This document shows, one piece after another, positions 43,517-53,069 of a stretch of DNA of 64,000 nt (positions are counted from its first letter, which is position 1; every line of letters begins with the position of its first letter). The notes under the pieces are model-generated. The model was not told the origin of the DNA, ran no database searches, and saw only the letters and a program-made list of their open reading frames with translations. The DNA comes from Sphaerotilus montanus (GTDB lineage Bacteria > Pseudomonadota > Gammaproteobacteria > Burkholderiales > Burkholderiaceae_C), in assembly GCF_013410775.1 (NCBI RefSeq), contig NZ_JACCFH010000001.1:1-64000 (forward strand). Reading direction: 5' to 3'. A program made the translations under genes and the position numbers.

Positions 43517-43813
43517 ATGCACACCGCCAGCCTCTCCAGCAAGGGCCAGATCGTCATCCCCAAGGCGCTGCGCAACGAGTTGAACCTGCTGCCCGGCACC
43601 CGGTTCGCGCTGAGTGTCGACGCCGGCCGCCTCGTGCTGGAGCCGCTGCGCGAGCCGGAGTTCGACCTGGACGCCATCCACGCGGCGGTCGACCAGCTCG
43701 CGGGCTGCCTGTACCGCCCGGACGCCGTGCCGACCAGCGCCCCCGAGGACGAGGCGGCCATCGTCGCCCTGCTGGGCAGCGAAGACCGCCGCCTGGGCCG
43801 GGGCCAGCCATGA
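43517..43813 (+). CDS. vapB: AbrB/MazE-type antitoxin (VapB-like)
   Basis: A 98-residue protein whose N-terminal half ([20 protein letters not shown], then [10 protein letters not shown]) is the SpoVT/AbrB swapped-hairpin DNA-binding fold of VapB and MazE antitoxins. The acidic C-terminal part would bind the toxin. Its stop overlaps the start of the PIN-domain gene by 4 nt (ATGA), the classical antitoxin-first arrangement. It should repress its own promoter in the 275-nt divergent gap to ctpA. Confidence 0.88.
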   Translation: MHTASLSSKGQIVIPKALRNELNLLPGTRFALSVDAGRLVLEPLREPEFDLDAIHAAVDQLAGCLYRPDAVPTSAPEDEAAIVALLGSEDRRLGRGQP

Positions 43814-44226
43814 TCTTCCTCGACAGCTCCGTGCTGGCACGGCTCATCCTGCGCGACCAGCCCGCCGCCTACCTCGCCGCACGCGAGCTGCTGCGCCAGC
43901 CGAAGCGCTACGGCGTCACCGGCACCGTGCTGCTGGAACTGGTCTGGCTGCTCAAGAGCAAGCGCATCGGCAACAACGACCTCAGCCGCGCCATCGCCGC
44001 CATCCTGGCGCTGCCCAACCTGCACTGCCCCGACATCGAAGCCGTCTGGACCGCCCAGATGGCCCACACCGCCGGCATGGACTTCGCAGACGCGCTGCAC
44101 CTGGCGATCAGCGCCGAGGCGGGCGCGACCGGCTTTGTCACCGCCGATCCCCTGCTGGCCCGCCACGCCCAGCGCCTGGGCCTGCAGCCGCCGGTCGAGC
44201 TGCTTGGCTACCATCCCGAACCATGA
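43810..44226 (+). CDS. vapC: PIN-domain ribonuclease toxin (VapC-like)
   Basis: A 138-residue PIN domain. The acidic cluster includes Asp5 in [13 protein letters not shown], a Glu in [10 protein letters not shown], and Asp in [16 protein letters not shown] and TADPLLA. VapC toxins cut tRNA or rRNA and are kept in check by VapB. The gene overlaps both the antitoxin before it and queF after it by 4 nt each, so it is embedded in a translationally coupled chain. Activity against a specific RNA is not deducible. Confidence 0.88.
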   Translation: MIFLDSSVLARLILRDQPAAYLAARELLRQPKRYGVTGTVLLELVWLLKSKRIGNNDLSRAIAAILALPNLHCPDIEAVWTAQMAHTAGMDFADALHLAISAEAGATGFVTADPLLARHAQRLGLQPPVELLGYHPEP

Positions 44227-45089
44227 CCGACCAAGCCCACGCCCACAGCGACCCCGACGCCTCGCCCCTCGGCAAGGTGGTGGCCACCTACCGCGACACC
44301 TACGCCCCCGAGCTGCTGTATCCGATCTCGCGCACGCCCAAGCGCGAGGAGATCGGCCTCACCACCGACAACACCAGAGGCCACCTGCCTTTCATGGGCG
44401 CCGACCTCTGGACCGCATACGAGCTGTCCTGGCTCACGCTGCGCGGCAAGCCCGAGGTGGCACTGGCAACGTTCACGGTGCCCTGCGAATCGCCGAACAT
44501 CATCGAGAGCAAGTCGCTCAAGCTCTACCTCAACAGCTTCAACATGACCCGCTTCGCGTCGATCGACGCGGTGCGCGAGGTGCTGGTGCGCGACCTGAGC
44601 GCGGCCACCGGCGTGCGGGTCGGCGTGAAGCTGGTGCTGCCCGAGGCCTTCGACGCGCAGCCGATCCACGAACTCTCCGGCCTGTGCCTGGACCGCATGG
44701 ACATCGACTGCGACGTCTTCCAGCCCGCACCCGAGCTGCTCACGGCGGCGCTCGACGAGCTGCCCGTCACCGAGACACTCACCTCCAACCTGCTCAAGAG
44801 CAACTGCCTGGTCACCGGCCAGCCAGACTGGGGCAGCGTGCAGATCACCTACAGCGGCCCGCAGATCGACCAGGCCGGCCTGCTGCGCTACCTGGTGAGC
44901 TTCCGCGGGCACAACGAGTTCCACGAGCAGTGCGTCGAGCGGATCTACATGGACATCCTGACCCGCTGCCAGCCCGTCAAGCTGCAGGTCTACGCCCGCT
45001 ACACCCGCCGCGGCGGCCTGGACATCAACCCCTGGCGCACCAGCCACCCCGCGGCTGCGCCCGTCAACGTCCGGACGGCGCGCCAATGA
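44223..45089 (+). CDS. queF: NADPH-dependent 7-cyano-7-deazaguanine reductase (long-type QueF)
   Basis: A 288-residue T-fold enzyme that reduces preQ0 to preQ1 in queuosine biosynthesis. The N-terminal half has [17 protein letters not shown], the substrate-binding QueF motif. The C-terminal half has the catalytic Cys195 in [15 protein letters not shown] and nearby Asp202, by analogy with E. coli Cys190. Its start codon overlaps the toxin stop by 4 nt (ATGA), and its own stop overlaps the ArsC-like start. Other queuosine genes are not in the window. Confidence 0.95.
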   Translation: MTDQAHAHSDPDASPLGKVVATYRDTYAPELLYPISRTPKREEIGLTTDNTRGHLPFMGADLWTAYELSWLTLRGKPEVALATFTVPCESPNIIESKSLKLYLNSFNMTRFASIDAVREVLVRDLSAATGVRVGVKLVLPEAFDAQPIHELSGLCLDRMDIDCDVFQPAPELLTAALDELPVTETLTSNLLKSNCLVTGQPDWGSVQITYSGPQIDQAGLLRYLVSFRGHNEFHEQCVERIYMDILTRCQPVKLQVYARYTRRGGLDINPWRTSHPAAAPVNVRTARQ

Positions 45090-45451
45090 GCCACCCGGTC
45101 GCCCTCACGCTGTACGGCATCCCGAACTGCGACACCGTCAAGAAGGCCCGCGCCTGGCTGGCCGAGCGCGGCGTGGCGGTCACCTTCCACGACTTCAAGA
45201 AACAGGGCGTGCCCGAAGCGGCGCTGGACACCTGGCTCGCCCAGATCGGCTGGGAAACGCTGCTCAACCGCAGCGGCACGACCTGGCGCCGGCTCGATGA
45301 CGCCACCCGGGCCGCGGTCACCGATGCCGCCAGCGCCCGGGCACTGATGCTGGCGCAGGCGAGTGTCATCAAGCGCCCGGTCGTGCAGTGGCCGGACGGC
45401 CGCCACACCGTCGGCTTCAGCCCGGAGCGCTTCGGCCAGTTGCTGGCGTGA
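45086..45451 (+). CDS. ArsC/Spx-family protein (YffB-like)
   Basis: A 121-residue thioredoxin-fold protein with [20 protein letters not shown] (Cys15) and the ArsC-family C-terminal segment [20 protein letters not shown]. It resembles YffB rather than a proven arsenate reductase, and glutathione-linked thiol chemistry is likely. The start overlaps the queF stop by 4 nt, ending a chain of four coupled genes. Its 3' end overlaps the converging DNA-repair gene by 35 nt. Confidence 0.88.
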   Translation: MSHPVALTLYGIPNCDTVKKARAWLAERGVAVTFHDFKKQGVPEAALDTWLAQIGWETLLNRSGTTWRRLDDATRAAVTDAASARALMLAQASVIKRPVVQWPDGRHTVGFSPERFGQLLA

Positions 45452-46589
45452 AGCCACCCGGCACGCGCAGCTCGAAGACGGCGGAGGCCACCACGGCGCC
45501 GTTGACCTGCAAGTCCACCCGGTGCGCGCCGGGGTAGTAGACCCGGGTCGTGATCGGCCGCACCGCGTGCTGCTTCGCCAGCGTGCGCGTCTCGCCCGGT
45601 GCCAGCGTCAGGTTCCAGCCCTTGAAGACCTTGGGGGAGGTGCTGCCGTTGGCCTTCACATGGTGGATCACGACGTCGACCACCAGCGCCTGCGGCCGGC
45701 GTGACAGCGAGGTCAGCGTGGCCAAGAGCTGCACGCGTTCGCCCAGCGTGATCTGCGCCGGGGTGATGGCCAGCTCGGCACGGCCCAGCAGCGCCTCGCC
45801 CTGCCCCCAGGCAGCCAGCACCGCCGCGTCACCCGCCTTGATCAGCGACCGGCTGGCATGGCGCAGCAGCGCACGGCGCTCGACCGAGGCCTCCGGCAGG
45901 TGGCGCTGCAGCCAGTCCGCGATGACCGCGGGGTGGTCCTTGGCGATGTCGTTGAGGTGGTTCGCCACCGAGCGGCGCACGCAGGGGCTCGGATCGTCCT
46001 GCAGGGCCGCCAGCAGCGGCAGCGTCGGTGCCGGATCGGCGATCAGCGGGCGCAGTTGCAGGCCCCATGGGAGACGCGGCCGGCTGCCTTCGCTGACGAG
46101 GCGGCGCACGTGCGGGCTGGGATCGGCGCACCAGCGCTGCAGCGTGGCGAAGACCGTGTCCGGATGCCGCAGCAGCAAGGGTCGGATCGCCCACTCGGCG
46201 GTGAAGCGCTGCGTCAGGGCGTGCAGCGCCTGCAGCGCGCGGTGCGGATCGTCCAGCCCGCGGCGCGCCACCCACTCGCCCACCGGCCAGAGCGCCCAGC
46301 CGGCCAGGCCCTCCGGGCCGGTGCGCACGCCGCCGGGTGCATCACCGACGGTCACTGGCGCAAGGGCCGCTTCCAGCAGTTCCGCGCCCGCCGCGAAGTT
46401 GGCGGGCAGCGTCGATTCCAGCGCATCGGCGAGCTGCATCGCTCGGGCCTTCAGCTCCAGCGCGTCCAGCCCGTCGAGCGCCAGCTGCTCGAACCGGGGG
46501 CGGTCAAACGTGGGGGCCACCCGCTGGAGGTGCGCCCCGATGGCCCGGACCACGGCAGGGTCCAGCAACAGCTTGAAAGGCTCGGTCAT
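45417..46589 (-). CDS. DNA alkylation repair-like protein (HEAT repeats)
   Basis: A 390-residue alpha-helical protein of the AlkC/AlkD HEAT-repeat type. Landmarks are LALDGLDALELKARAMQLAD, WPVGEWVARRGLDDPHRALQ, RFTAEWAIRPLLLRHPDTVF, SPHVRRLVSEGSRPRLPWGL and SVANHLNDIAKDHPA. The C-terminal 100 residues are beta-rich and include WNLTLAPGETRTLAKQH. Such proteins remove alkylated bases without base flipping. The ATG at 46587-46589 is the natural family start. The tail is longer than in AlkD. Confidence 0.85.
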   Translation of the reverse strand: MTEPFKLLLDPAVVRAIGAHLQRVAPTFDRPRFEQLALDGLDALELKARAMQLADALESTLPANFAAGAELLEAALAPVTVGDAPGGVRTGPEGLAGWALWPVGEWVARRGLDDPHRALQALHALTQRFTAEWAIRPLLLRHPDTVFATLQRWCADPSPHVRRLVSEGSRPRLPWGLQLRPLIADPAPTLPLLAALQDDPSPCVRRSVANHLNDIAKDHPAVIADWLQRHLPEASVERRALLRHASRSLIKAGDAAVLAAWGQGEALLGRAELAITPAQITLGERVQLLATLTSLSRRPQALVVDVVIHHVKANGSTSPKVFKGWNLTLAPGETRTLAKQHAVRPITTRVYYPGAHRVDLQVNGAVVASAVFELRVPGGFTPATGRSAPG

Positions 46590-46724
46590 CGGTGTAGGCG
46601 GAAAATGGGCTCCAGTGTGTACTGAAAAACCCTCATCCCATTCCTTAGGCGAGGATCGGCCCACAGCACGGACGGCTACAGTCGGTGTGCCAACCCACTC
46701 CTGCCACACCAGCCGCGCCCTGCC

Positions 46725-49085
46725 GTGAAGTCGATTTCCCCCACGCCCCGGCGCCGGTGGCAGGCTGTGCGCACGACGGGCAAGATCGTGTTTGGTCTTG
46801 TGCTGGCCGTGGCACTGGTCGCCGCGCTCGGACTCGGCCTGGCCGTCGCCCGCCTGTGGCCCGACCTGCCTCCGCTCGACAAGGTCACCCACTACGAACC
46901 CCAGCAGCCCCTGATCGTCTACACCGCCGACGGCGTGCAGATCGGGCAGTTCGGTGCCGAGCGGCGCCAGTTCGTGCCGATCGGAGCCATCCCGGCGATG
47001 CTGCAGGGCGCCGTGCTCGCGATCGAGGACACCCGCTTCGAGCAGCACTTCGGCATCGACCCGATCGGCATCGCGCGGGCCCTGCTGGCCAACGTCGGCG
47101 GCGGCATGCGCCAGGGGGCATCGACCATCACGCAGCAGGTGGCGCGCAATTTCTTCCTCTCGCCCAGCAAGACGCTGGAGCGCAAGCTCAAGGAAGTCCT
47201 GCTGGCCCTGCAGATCGAGCGCAGGCTCAGCAAGGCGCAGATCCTGGAGCTGTACATGAACCAGATCTACCTCGGCCAGCGCGCCTATGGCTTCGCCGCT
47301 GCAGCGCAGGTCTACTTCGGCAAGCCGCTGTCGGCGCTGTCGATCGCCGAATCCGCGATGCTCGCCGGACTGCCGCAGAACCCGAGCTACGCCAACCCGG
47401 TCACCAACTTCGCGCGTGCCCGTGCCCGGCAGGCACTGGTGCTCGCCCGGATGGAAAAGATCGGCCTGATCACCCCGGACGAGCGCACCGCCGCACTGGC
47501 CGAGACGCTGGCCATCCAGTTGCCCACGCACACCGAGGTCCACGCCGAATACCTCGCCGAAATGGTGCGCCAGGCGGTGGTGGCCCGCTTCGGCGAGACC
47601 GCGAACACGCAGGGCTACAAGGTCTACACCACCGTGCGCGCCGCCGAGCAGCAGGCCGCCTACGCCGCATTGCGCGCCACCGTGCTGGACCACGAGCGCC
47701 ACCAGCCCTGGCGCGGCCCCGAAGCGCACGAGACGCTGCCTTTCCTGCGCGGTGTCGAACTGGAGCGCGCTGCGGCCCAGGCCTTGCGCGACCACCAGGA
47801 TGACACCGACCTGCGCCTGGCCATCGTCACCGAGTCCACCCAGCGAGTCGTGACCGCACAGCTTGCCACCGGCGAAACCATCCAGCTGACCGGCGCCGGG
47901 ATCGCCCGCGTGCGGGCCGCGCTGTTGCCGGACGCCCCCGAAGAGCGTGCGATCCGCCGTGGCGCCGTCGTCCGGCTGGAGCGGCGGGACTTCGGCTGGG
48001 CCATCGCGCAGTGGCCACAGGTGCAGGCCGCGTTCGTCGCGCTGGAACCAGCCAGCGGGCGGCTGCAGGCCCTCGTCGGCGGTTTCGATTTCACGCGCAG
48101 CCCCTTCAACCGGGCGACGCAGGCCTGGCGACAGGCGGGCTCCAGCATCAAGCCCTTCCTGTATTCCGCTGCACTGGAACAGGGCGTCATGCCGGACACC
48201 CTGGTCAACGATGCGCCGCTGCTCCCCACCGGCACCGGCGACACCGAAACCGCCGTCACCGGCTGGCAGCCACGCAATGCCGACGGCCAGTTTGATGGCC
48301 CGATCACCGTGCGGCAGGGGCTGGTGCGCTCGAAGAACCTTGTCAGCCTGCGCCTGCTGCAGCAGATCGGCCTGGGCAGCGCCCGCGACTGGATCCACCG
48401 CTTCGGTTTCGACCCGGCACGCCTGCCGAATGACCTGACACTGGCGCTCGGCTCGGGCAGCACCACACCGCTGCAACTGGCGCAGGCCTACGCCCTGCTG
48501 GCCAACGGCGGTCGGGAGACGACCCCGGTCTTCATCGACCGCATCACGAATGCACAGGGCGTGGTCGTGTTCCAGCCACCGCCTCTGCCTCCCCACGAAG
48601 CCGACAGCCTCGCCATTCCGGCGCGCAACGCCTTCCTCGTCAACTCGATGCTGCTGGACGTCACCCGCGCTGGCGGCACCGCTGCGCTCGCCCAGCGCAC
48701 CCTGCAGCGCGGCGACCTCCACGGCAAGACCGGCACGACCAACGACGCCGTCGACGCCTGGTTCGCGGGCTTCCACCCCAGTGTCGCCGCGGTGGCCTGG
48801 GTGGGTTTCGACGAGCCGCGCAGCCTGGGCGAGCAGGCCTCCGGCAGCGCGCTGGCCCTGCCGATCTGGATCGGCTTCATGGACAAGGCCCTGGCCGGGG
48901 TGCCGGAAGCCACGCCGGTCGTGCCGGACGGCCTCGTGCGCGTCGGCGACGACTGGCGCTATGCCGAATGGGCGCAGGGTGGTCAGGTCGCGCGGATTGG
49001 CATCGACGCCGTACCCGCTGCGGCAAGCGCACCGCTGGCGGAGCCCGCTGCCTCCGCAGTGTCGGCCGCCGCAACGGCCCCTTGA
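46725..49085 (+). CDS. mrcA: Penicillin-binding protein 1A (bifunctional)
   Basis: A 786-residue class A PBP that polymerises and crosslinks peptidoglycan in the periplasm. After an N-terminal membrane anchor (VFGLVLAVALVAALGLGLAV), the glycosyltransferase domain has EDTRFEQHFGID, GASTITQQVARN and ALQIERRLSKAQILELYMN. The transpeptidase has catalytic Ser473 (SSIKPF), SKN near residue 536 and KTGTT near residue 668. A GTG start is used. The last 103 nt overlap the convergent metalloprotease gene. The Ala-rich tail ends AASAVSAAATAP. Confidence 0.95.
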   Translation: MKSISPTPRRRWQAVRTTGKIVFGLVLAVALVAALGLGLAVARLWPDLPPLDKVTHYEPQQPLIVYTADGVQIGQFGAERRQFVPIGAIPAMLQGAVLAIEDTRFEQHFGIDPIGIARALLANVGGGMRQGASTITQQVARNFFLSPSKTLERKLKEVLLALQIERRLSKAQILELYMNQIYLGQRAYGFAAAAQVYFGKPLSALSIAESAMLAGLPQNPSYANPVTNFARARARQALVLARMEKIGLITPDERTAALAETLAIQLPTHTEVHAEYLAEMVRQAVVARFGETANTQGYKVYTTVRAAEQQAAYAALRATVLDHERHQPWRGPEAHETLPFLRGVELERAAAQALRDHQDDTDLRLAIVTESTQRVVTAQLATGETIQLTGAGIARVRAALLPDAPEERAIRRGAVVRLERRDFGWAIAQWPQVQAAFVALEPASGRLQALVGGFDFTRSPFNRATQAWRQAGSSIKPFLYSAALEQGVMPDTLVNDAPLLPTGTGDTETAVTGWQPRNADGQFDGPITVRQGLVRSKNLVSLRLLQQIGLGSARDWIHRFGFDPARLPNDLTLALGSGSTTPLQLAQAYALLANGGRETTPVFIDRITNAQGVVVFQPPPLPPHEADSLAIPARNAFLVNSMLLDVTRAGGTAALAQRTLQRGDLHGKTGTTNDAVDAWFAGFHPSVAAVAWVGFDEPRSLGEQASGSALALPIWIGFMDKALAGVPEATPVVPDGLVRVGDDWRYAEWAQGGQVARIGIDAVPAAASAPLAEPAASAVSAAATAP

Positions 49086-49612
49086 CTGGAGCTTGACCGC
49101 GGACCAGCGCGCTGGTCCAGGTGCGTCAGGTAGAGCCGCAGGTCGAACTCCAGCTGGTGGTAGTCCGGCGCCATGTGGCAGCACAGCGCGTAGAAGGCCT
49201 TGTCGTGCTCGCGCTCCTTCAGGTGCGCGAGTTCATGCACGACGATCATCTTCAGGAAGGCCGCCGGTGCCTCGCGGAACAGGCTGGCGATGCGGATCTC
49301 GCGCTTGGCCTTGAGCTTGCCACCCTGCACGCGCGAGATGGTGGTGTGGGTGCCGAGCGCGTGCTGGATGACCTTGAGCTTCTGGTCGTAGAGCACCTTG
49401 GTGACCGGCTCGGCGCTGCGCAGGTAGCGGCTCCGGAGTTCCTGGGTGTAGTCGTAGAGCGCCCGGTCGGTGCGGACCTCGTGCGGCTCGGGATGGCGCC
49501 GGGCCAGCAGCGCGCCCAGCTTGTCCTCGGCGACCAGTTCGAGCACCTGCGCCTGCAGCTCGGCCGGGTAGCCGCGCAGGTACTTGAGTGTGGTGGTGGC
49601 ACTGGCGCTCAT
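48983..49612 (-). CDS. YgjP-like metallopeptidase (M48/DUF45)
   Basis: A 209-residue protein with the zinc motif MIVVHELAHLKEREHDKAFY, in which HELAH and a downstream His form the site, typical of YgjP/DUF45. Its C-terminal 40 residues are Ser/Ala-rich and lie antisense to the PBP1A gene, so they may be a low-information extension. The start overlaps the bamE stop by 4 nt. Confidence 0.85.
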   Translation of the reverse strand: MSASATTTLKYLRGYPAELQAQVLELVAEDKLGALLARRHPEPHEVRTDRALYDYTQELRSRYLRSAEPVTKVLYDQKLKVIQHALGTHTTISRVQGGKLKAKREIRIASLFREAPAAFLKMIVVHELAHLKEREHDKAFYALCCHMAPDYHQLEFDLRLYLTHLDQRAGPRSSSSQGAVAAADTAEAAGSASGALAAAGTASMPIRAT

Positions 49613-50118
49613 CGGGTGCCGTTCTGGGAAAGGTCGCGCGGGTCATCGAGCGACGCGGCGTTCAGCACCTTGCCCTCGAAGTCATAGGTGACGCGGAAGA
49701 CCTTGCGCGTCTGGCCATCGAGCCAGCGCCAGTCCCAGACCTCTTCCTTCTTGAGCTGGAAGGCCTGCTTCTCGGCGGGCTGGCCCAGCAGCCGGCGCAC
49801 CTCGGCCACGGTCATGCCCGGCTGGACCTTGGCGAAGTAGCTCGGGTGCAGCACCTGGCGCAGGCCGGTCATCTTGCCATCCTGGCCGATGGTGATGAAG
49901 TAGTTGGTGCTGCCTTCGGGCTGACGGGTGTACTCGAAGACCCGCGTGCCATCGTCCAGGCGCTGGATGTCGAGCGGCGTGCCGAACTCGCGCATCACGT
50001 CCATCTCGGTCGCGACGCCCTCTTCGAGCTTCGCAATTTTCTGCTGATCGCAGCCGGCCAGCAGCGCCGCGGCGGCCAGCAGGAGCGGCAGCACGCCGCG
50101 GGTGAACAGGTGTTTCAT
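49609..50118 (-). CDS. bamE: BamE-family outer-membrane assembly lipoprotein
   Basis: A 169-residue lipoprotein with a signal LLLAAAALLAGC. A SmpA/OmlA fold contains VQPGMTVAEVRRLLGQPAEK and VWDWRWLDGQTRKVFRVTYD. Beta-proteobacterial proteins of this type assist beta-barrel assembly with BamA. It is encoded between the metallopeptidase and PPK2 genes rather than near fur, where bamE often sits, so a paralogue is possible. Confidence 0.82.
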   Translation of the reverse strand: MKHLFTRGVLPLLLAAAALLAGCDQQKIAKLEEGVATEMDVMREFGTPLDIQRLDDGTRVFEYTRQPEGSTNYFITIGQDGKMTGLRQVLHPSYFAKVQPGMTVAEVRRLLGQPAEKQAFQLKKEEVWDWRWLDGQTRKVFRVTYDFEGKVLNAASLDDPRDLSQNGTR

Positions 50119-50131
50119 GGTGGTGGTGCGT

Positions 50132-50950
50132 TCAGAAAGACGGAATCGGCTTCAGCGGCCCGGTGAACGACTCTCGCGCCGGGGGACCGGGCAACGGTTC
50201 GAACTCGATGCGCTGTTCCGGCACGTCGCAGTCGGGCAACTGGTCCAGCAAGTGCCGGATCAGCGTCAGCCGGCCGCGGCGCTGGTCGTTGAAGTCCACC
50301 AGCGTCCAGGGGGCGGACTTCGTGTGGGTGGCGTCCAGCATCGCGTCGCGGGCGGCGCCGTATTCGCGGTACTTCAGGCGCGCCTTCAGGTCGATCGGCG
50401 ACAGCTTCCAGCGCTTGAGCGGGTCGCTGCGGCGCTCGGCGAAGCGCTCTTCCTGCTCGGCCTGGTCCACGGTGAGCCAGTACTTGAACAGCAGGATGCC
50501 GTCGTCGACCAGCTGCTGCTCGAACACGGGCACCTGCTTCAGGAAGCGCTGCACCTCGTCCTCGCTGCAGTAGCCCATCACCTTCTCGACGCCGGCGCGG
50601 TTGTACCAGCTGCGGTCGAACAGCACGATCTCGCCGGCCGCGGGCAGGTGCGCGGTGTAGCGCTGGAAGTACCACTGCGTGCGCTCGACCTCGGTCGGCT
50701 TGGCCAGCGCGACGACACGGCACTGGCGCGGATTCAGGCAGTCGCTGACCGCGCTGATCGCCCCGCCCTTGCCGGCGGTGTCGCGGCCCTCGAAGATCAC
50801 CAGCACGCGCTTGCCGTGGTGCGCGACCCAGCGGGCCAGGCGGTCGAGTTCCACCTCCAGCGGCTCCAGTGCGTCGGCGTAGTCCGACTTGCCGAGGCGG
50901 TCCTGGTCGGGGTGGTCGTCCGACTTCTTGCCGTTCTTGTCCTTGCCCAT
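50132..50950 (-). CDS. ppk2: Polyphosphate kinase 2
   Basis: A 272-residue PPK2-family enzyme that transfers phosphate between polyphosphate and nucleotides. It has Walker A FEGRDTAGKGGAIS, Walker B-like LFDRSWYNRAGVEKVMG, and the lid segment LTVDQAEQEERFAERRSDPL. It has a single PPK2 domain. The ATG at 50948-50950 is the natural start with a Lys-rich N-terminus; further upstream in-frame sequence has no family match. The direction of reaction (NTP or polyP synthesis) cannot be read from sequence. Confidence 0.9.
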   Translation of the reverse strand: MGKDKNGKKSDDHPDQDRLGKSDYADALEPLEVELDRLARWVAHHGKRVLVIFEGRDTAGKGGAISAVSDCLNPRQCRVVALAKPTEVERTQWYFQRYTAHLPAAGEIVLFDRSWYNRAGVEKVMGYCSEDEVQRFLKQVPVFEQQLVDDGILLFKYWLTVDQAEQEERFAERRSDPLKRWKLSPIDLKARLKYREYGAARDAMLDATHTKSAPWTLVDFNDQRRGRLTLIRHLLDQLPDCDVPEQRIEFEPLPGPPARESFTGPLKPIPSF

Positions 50951-51003
50951 GGTCTGCGCTCCTTGTGTGCGTCCGTCCGTCAGTCCATCAGTCTGCCCGG
51001 CGG

Positions 51004-52440
51004 TCAACCGCGTGCGGCCGATTCGGCCAGCACGTCCTTGAGCAGCCGCGCCTTCGCCTTGCGGCCCTTGATGTTGCCCTTGCTCAGGCGCTCGGCCGCC
51101 TGGCGCGCCACCTTGGTGTCCACGGCCACATAGGTGTGGAAGTCGGTGACGTTGATCTTGCCGATCTGCGCTGACACATAGCCGGCCTCGCCGGTCAGTG
51201 CACCCAGCACGTCGCCTGGGCGGATCTTGTCCTTGCGGCCGCCCAGGATCTGGATGGTCTGCATCGGCGGCACCAGCGGGGGCGCATCCTCGACCTCGGC
51301 GTTGAACAGCTCCGCCAGCGGCGACCACACCGTCTCGCGGCCCTGCAGCACCTCGATGCGGCCGACGCGGCCCATCTCGTCCAGGCTGGCGAGGCTGAAG
51401 GCCAGGCCTTCCTCGTCCGCACGGCCGGTGCGGCCGACGCGGTGGATGTGCACCTCGGTGTCCGGCGTGATGTCGACGTTGATCACCGCGCCGAGCTGCG
51501 CGATGTCCAACCCGCGAGCGGCCACATCGGTCGCCACCAGCACCGAGGCACTGCGGTTGGCGAACTGGATCAGCACCTGGTCGCGGTCACGCTGCTCCAG
51601 ATCGCCGTGCAGCGCCAGCGCCTCGAAGCCGGACGCCACCAGCACATCCACCAGATCGCGACAGCGCTGCTTGGTGTTGCAGAAGGCGATCGCGCTGTCC
51701 GGGCGGTATTTCTTCAGCAGCAGCGTCACGGCGTGCAGGCGCTGGTCCTCGGCGATCTCGTACCAGTGCTGGCGGATCTTGGACGGCGCGTGGACCTCCT
51801 TCAGCTTGATCTCCTGCGGCGACCGCATGAACTCGCGGCTCAGGTTGGCGATGCCTTCCGGGTAGGTGGCCGAGAACAGCAGGGTCTGGCGCTGGCGCGG
51901 GCACTGGCGGGCGATGGAGGCGATGTCGTCGTGGAAGCCCATGTCGAGCATCCGGTCGGCCTCGTCCAGCACCAGCGTGTTGAGCACGCCCAGCACCAGG
52001 CTGCCGCGCTCCAGGTGGTCGCCGATGCGGCCGGGCGTGCCGACGACGATGTGCGCGCCGTGGGCCAGGCTGTCGATCTGCGGGCGCATGGTCGAGCCGC
52101 CACACAGGGTCAGGATCTTGATGTTGTCCTGCGCGCGGGCCAGCCGGCGGATCTCCTGGGTAACCTGGTCGGCGAGTTCGCGGGTGGGGCACAGGACCAT
52201 GGCCTGCACGTCCTGGCGCGCGACGTCCAGCCGCGCCAGCAGCGCCAGCGCGAAGGCCGCCGTCTTGCCGCTGCCGGTCTTGGCCTGCGCGATCAGGTCG
52301 TGGCCGGCGAGCGCGAGCGGCAGGCTCGCGGCCTGGATCGGGGTCATCCGGGTGTAGCCGAGCTGCTCCAGATTGGCCAGCATCGCCGGCGAGAGCGGCA
52401 GGCGCGAAAAGGAATCGGGGGCGTTCGTAGGTTCTTGCAT
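51004..52440 (-). CDS. dbpA: ATP-dependent RNA helicase DbpA
   Basis: A 478-residue DEAD-box helicase. Motifs are Q (TPIQAASLPLALAG), I (AKTGSGKTAAF), II given as DEAD, III (SAT), and VI (HRVGRTGRA). The C-terminal RNA-binding domain (residues about 395-478) contains QILGGRKDKIRPGDVLGALT and INVTDFHTYVAVD. This domain binds helix 92 of 23S rRNA in DbpA during 50S assembly. A 35-nt gap separates it from the divergent acyltransferase gene. Confidence 0.94.
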   Translation of the reverse strand: MQEPTNAPDSFSRLPLSPAMLANLEQLGYTRMTPIQAASLPLALAGHDLIAQAKTGSGKTAAFALALLARLDVARQDVQAMVLCPTRELADQVTQEIRRLARAQDNIKILTLCGGSTMRPQIDSLAHGAHIVVGTPGRIGDHLERGSLVLGVLNTLVLDEADRMLDMGFHDDIASIARQCPRQRQTLLFSATYPEGIANLSREFMRSPQEIKLKEVHAPSKIRQHWYEIAEDQRLHAVTLLLKKYRPDSAIAFCNTKQRCRDLVDVLVASGFEALALHGDLEQRDRDQVLIQFANRSASVLVATDVAARGLDIAQLGAVINVDITPDTEVHIHRVGRTGRADEEGLAFSLASLDEMGRVGRIEVLQGRETVWSPLAELFNAEVEDAPPLVPPMQTIQILGGRKDKIRPGDVLGALTGEAGYVSAQIGKINVTDFHTYVAVDTKVARQAAERLSKGNIKGRKAKARLLKDVLAESAARG

Positions 52441-52475
52441 GGGCGGATTATCCGGGCAGGCGAGAATGTCCCCCC

Positions 52476-53069
52476 ATGCACCGCACCATCTTCGACACCC
52501 CCGGCGTCAACCGCGTCTTCCGGGCCCTCTCCGCGGCCATCCTGCGACTGTCCGGCTGGAAGGTCGAGGGCCGGCTGCCGGCCGATGTCGGCAAGTGCGT
52601 GGTCATCGCCGCCCCGCACACCAGCAACTGGGACCTGCCCTACACGCTGATGGTGGCCTTCGTGCTGGATCTGCGCATCTACTGGATGGGCAAGTGGCAG
52701 ATCTTCCGCCCGCCCTTCGGTGGCCTGATGCGCTGGCTGGGGGGCATCGCGGTGCGCCGGGAAACCTCCAACAACCTGGTGGCCGAGGCGGCGCAGGCGC
52801 TGGTCGACGCCGACGGTCCGGTGCAGCTGATCGTGCCGCCCGAGGGCACCCGCAGCAAGGTGCGCTACTGGAAGACCGGCTTCTACTACATCGCCCTGCA
52901 GGCCCGGGTGCCGATCGTGCTGGCCTACCTCGACTACACGCGCAAGGTGGGCGGCGTCGGTCCGGTCTTTCACCCGACCGGGGACATCGACCGCGACATG
53001 GTCACCATCAAGGCCTTCTATGCCAACATCCGCGGGCGCCATGCCGACCAGTTCGATGCCCAAGCCTGA
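52476..53069 (+). CDS. Lysophospholipid acyltransferase-like protein (PlsC family)
   Basis: A 197-residue acyltransferase with the HX4D catalytic motif APHTSNWDLPYTL, the RRETSNN acceptor-side motif, and IVPPEGTRSKVRYWKTGFYY. It lacks the long N-terminal membrane region of PlsC. It is probably involved in membrane lipid or lipid A-like acylation; the substrate is unknown. Its stop codon overlaps the next gene start by 14 nt. Confidence 0.86.
   Translation: MHRTIFDTPGVNRVFRALSAAILRLSGWKVEGRLPADVGKCVVIAAPHTSNWDLPYTLMVAFVLDLRIYWMGKWQIFRPPFGGLMRWLGGIAVRRETSNNLVAEAAQALVDADGPVQLIVPPEGTRSKVRYWKTGFYYIALQARVPIVLAYLDYTRKVGGVGPVFHPTGDIDRDMVTIKAFYANIRGRHADQFDAQA

Noticed and set aside
45417-49184. Single 1,255-codon minus-strand frame
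   Set aside because: Only the first part (45417-46589) encodes the HEAT-repeat protein. The remainder is antisense to PBP1A.
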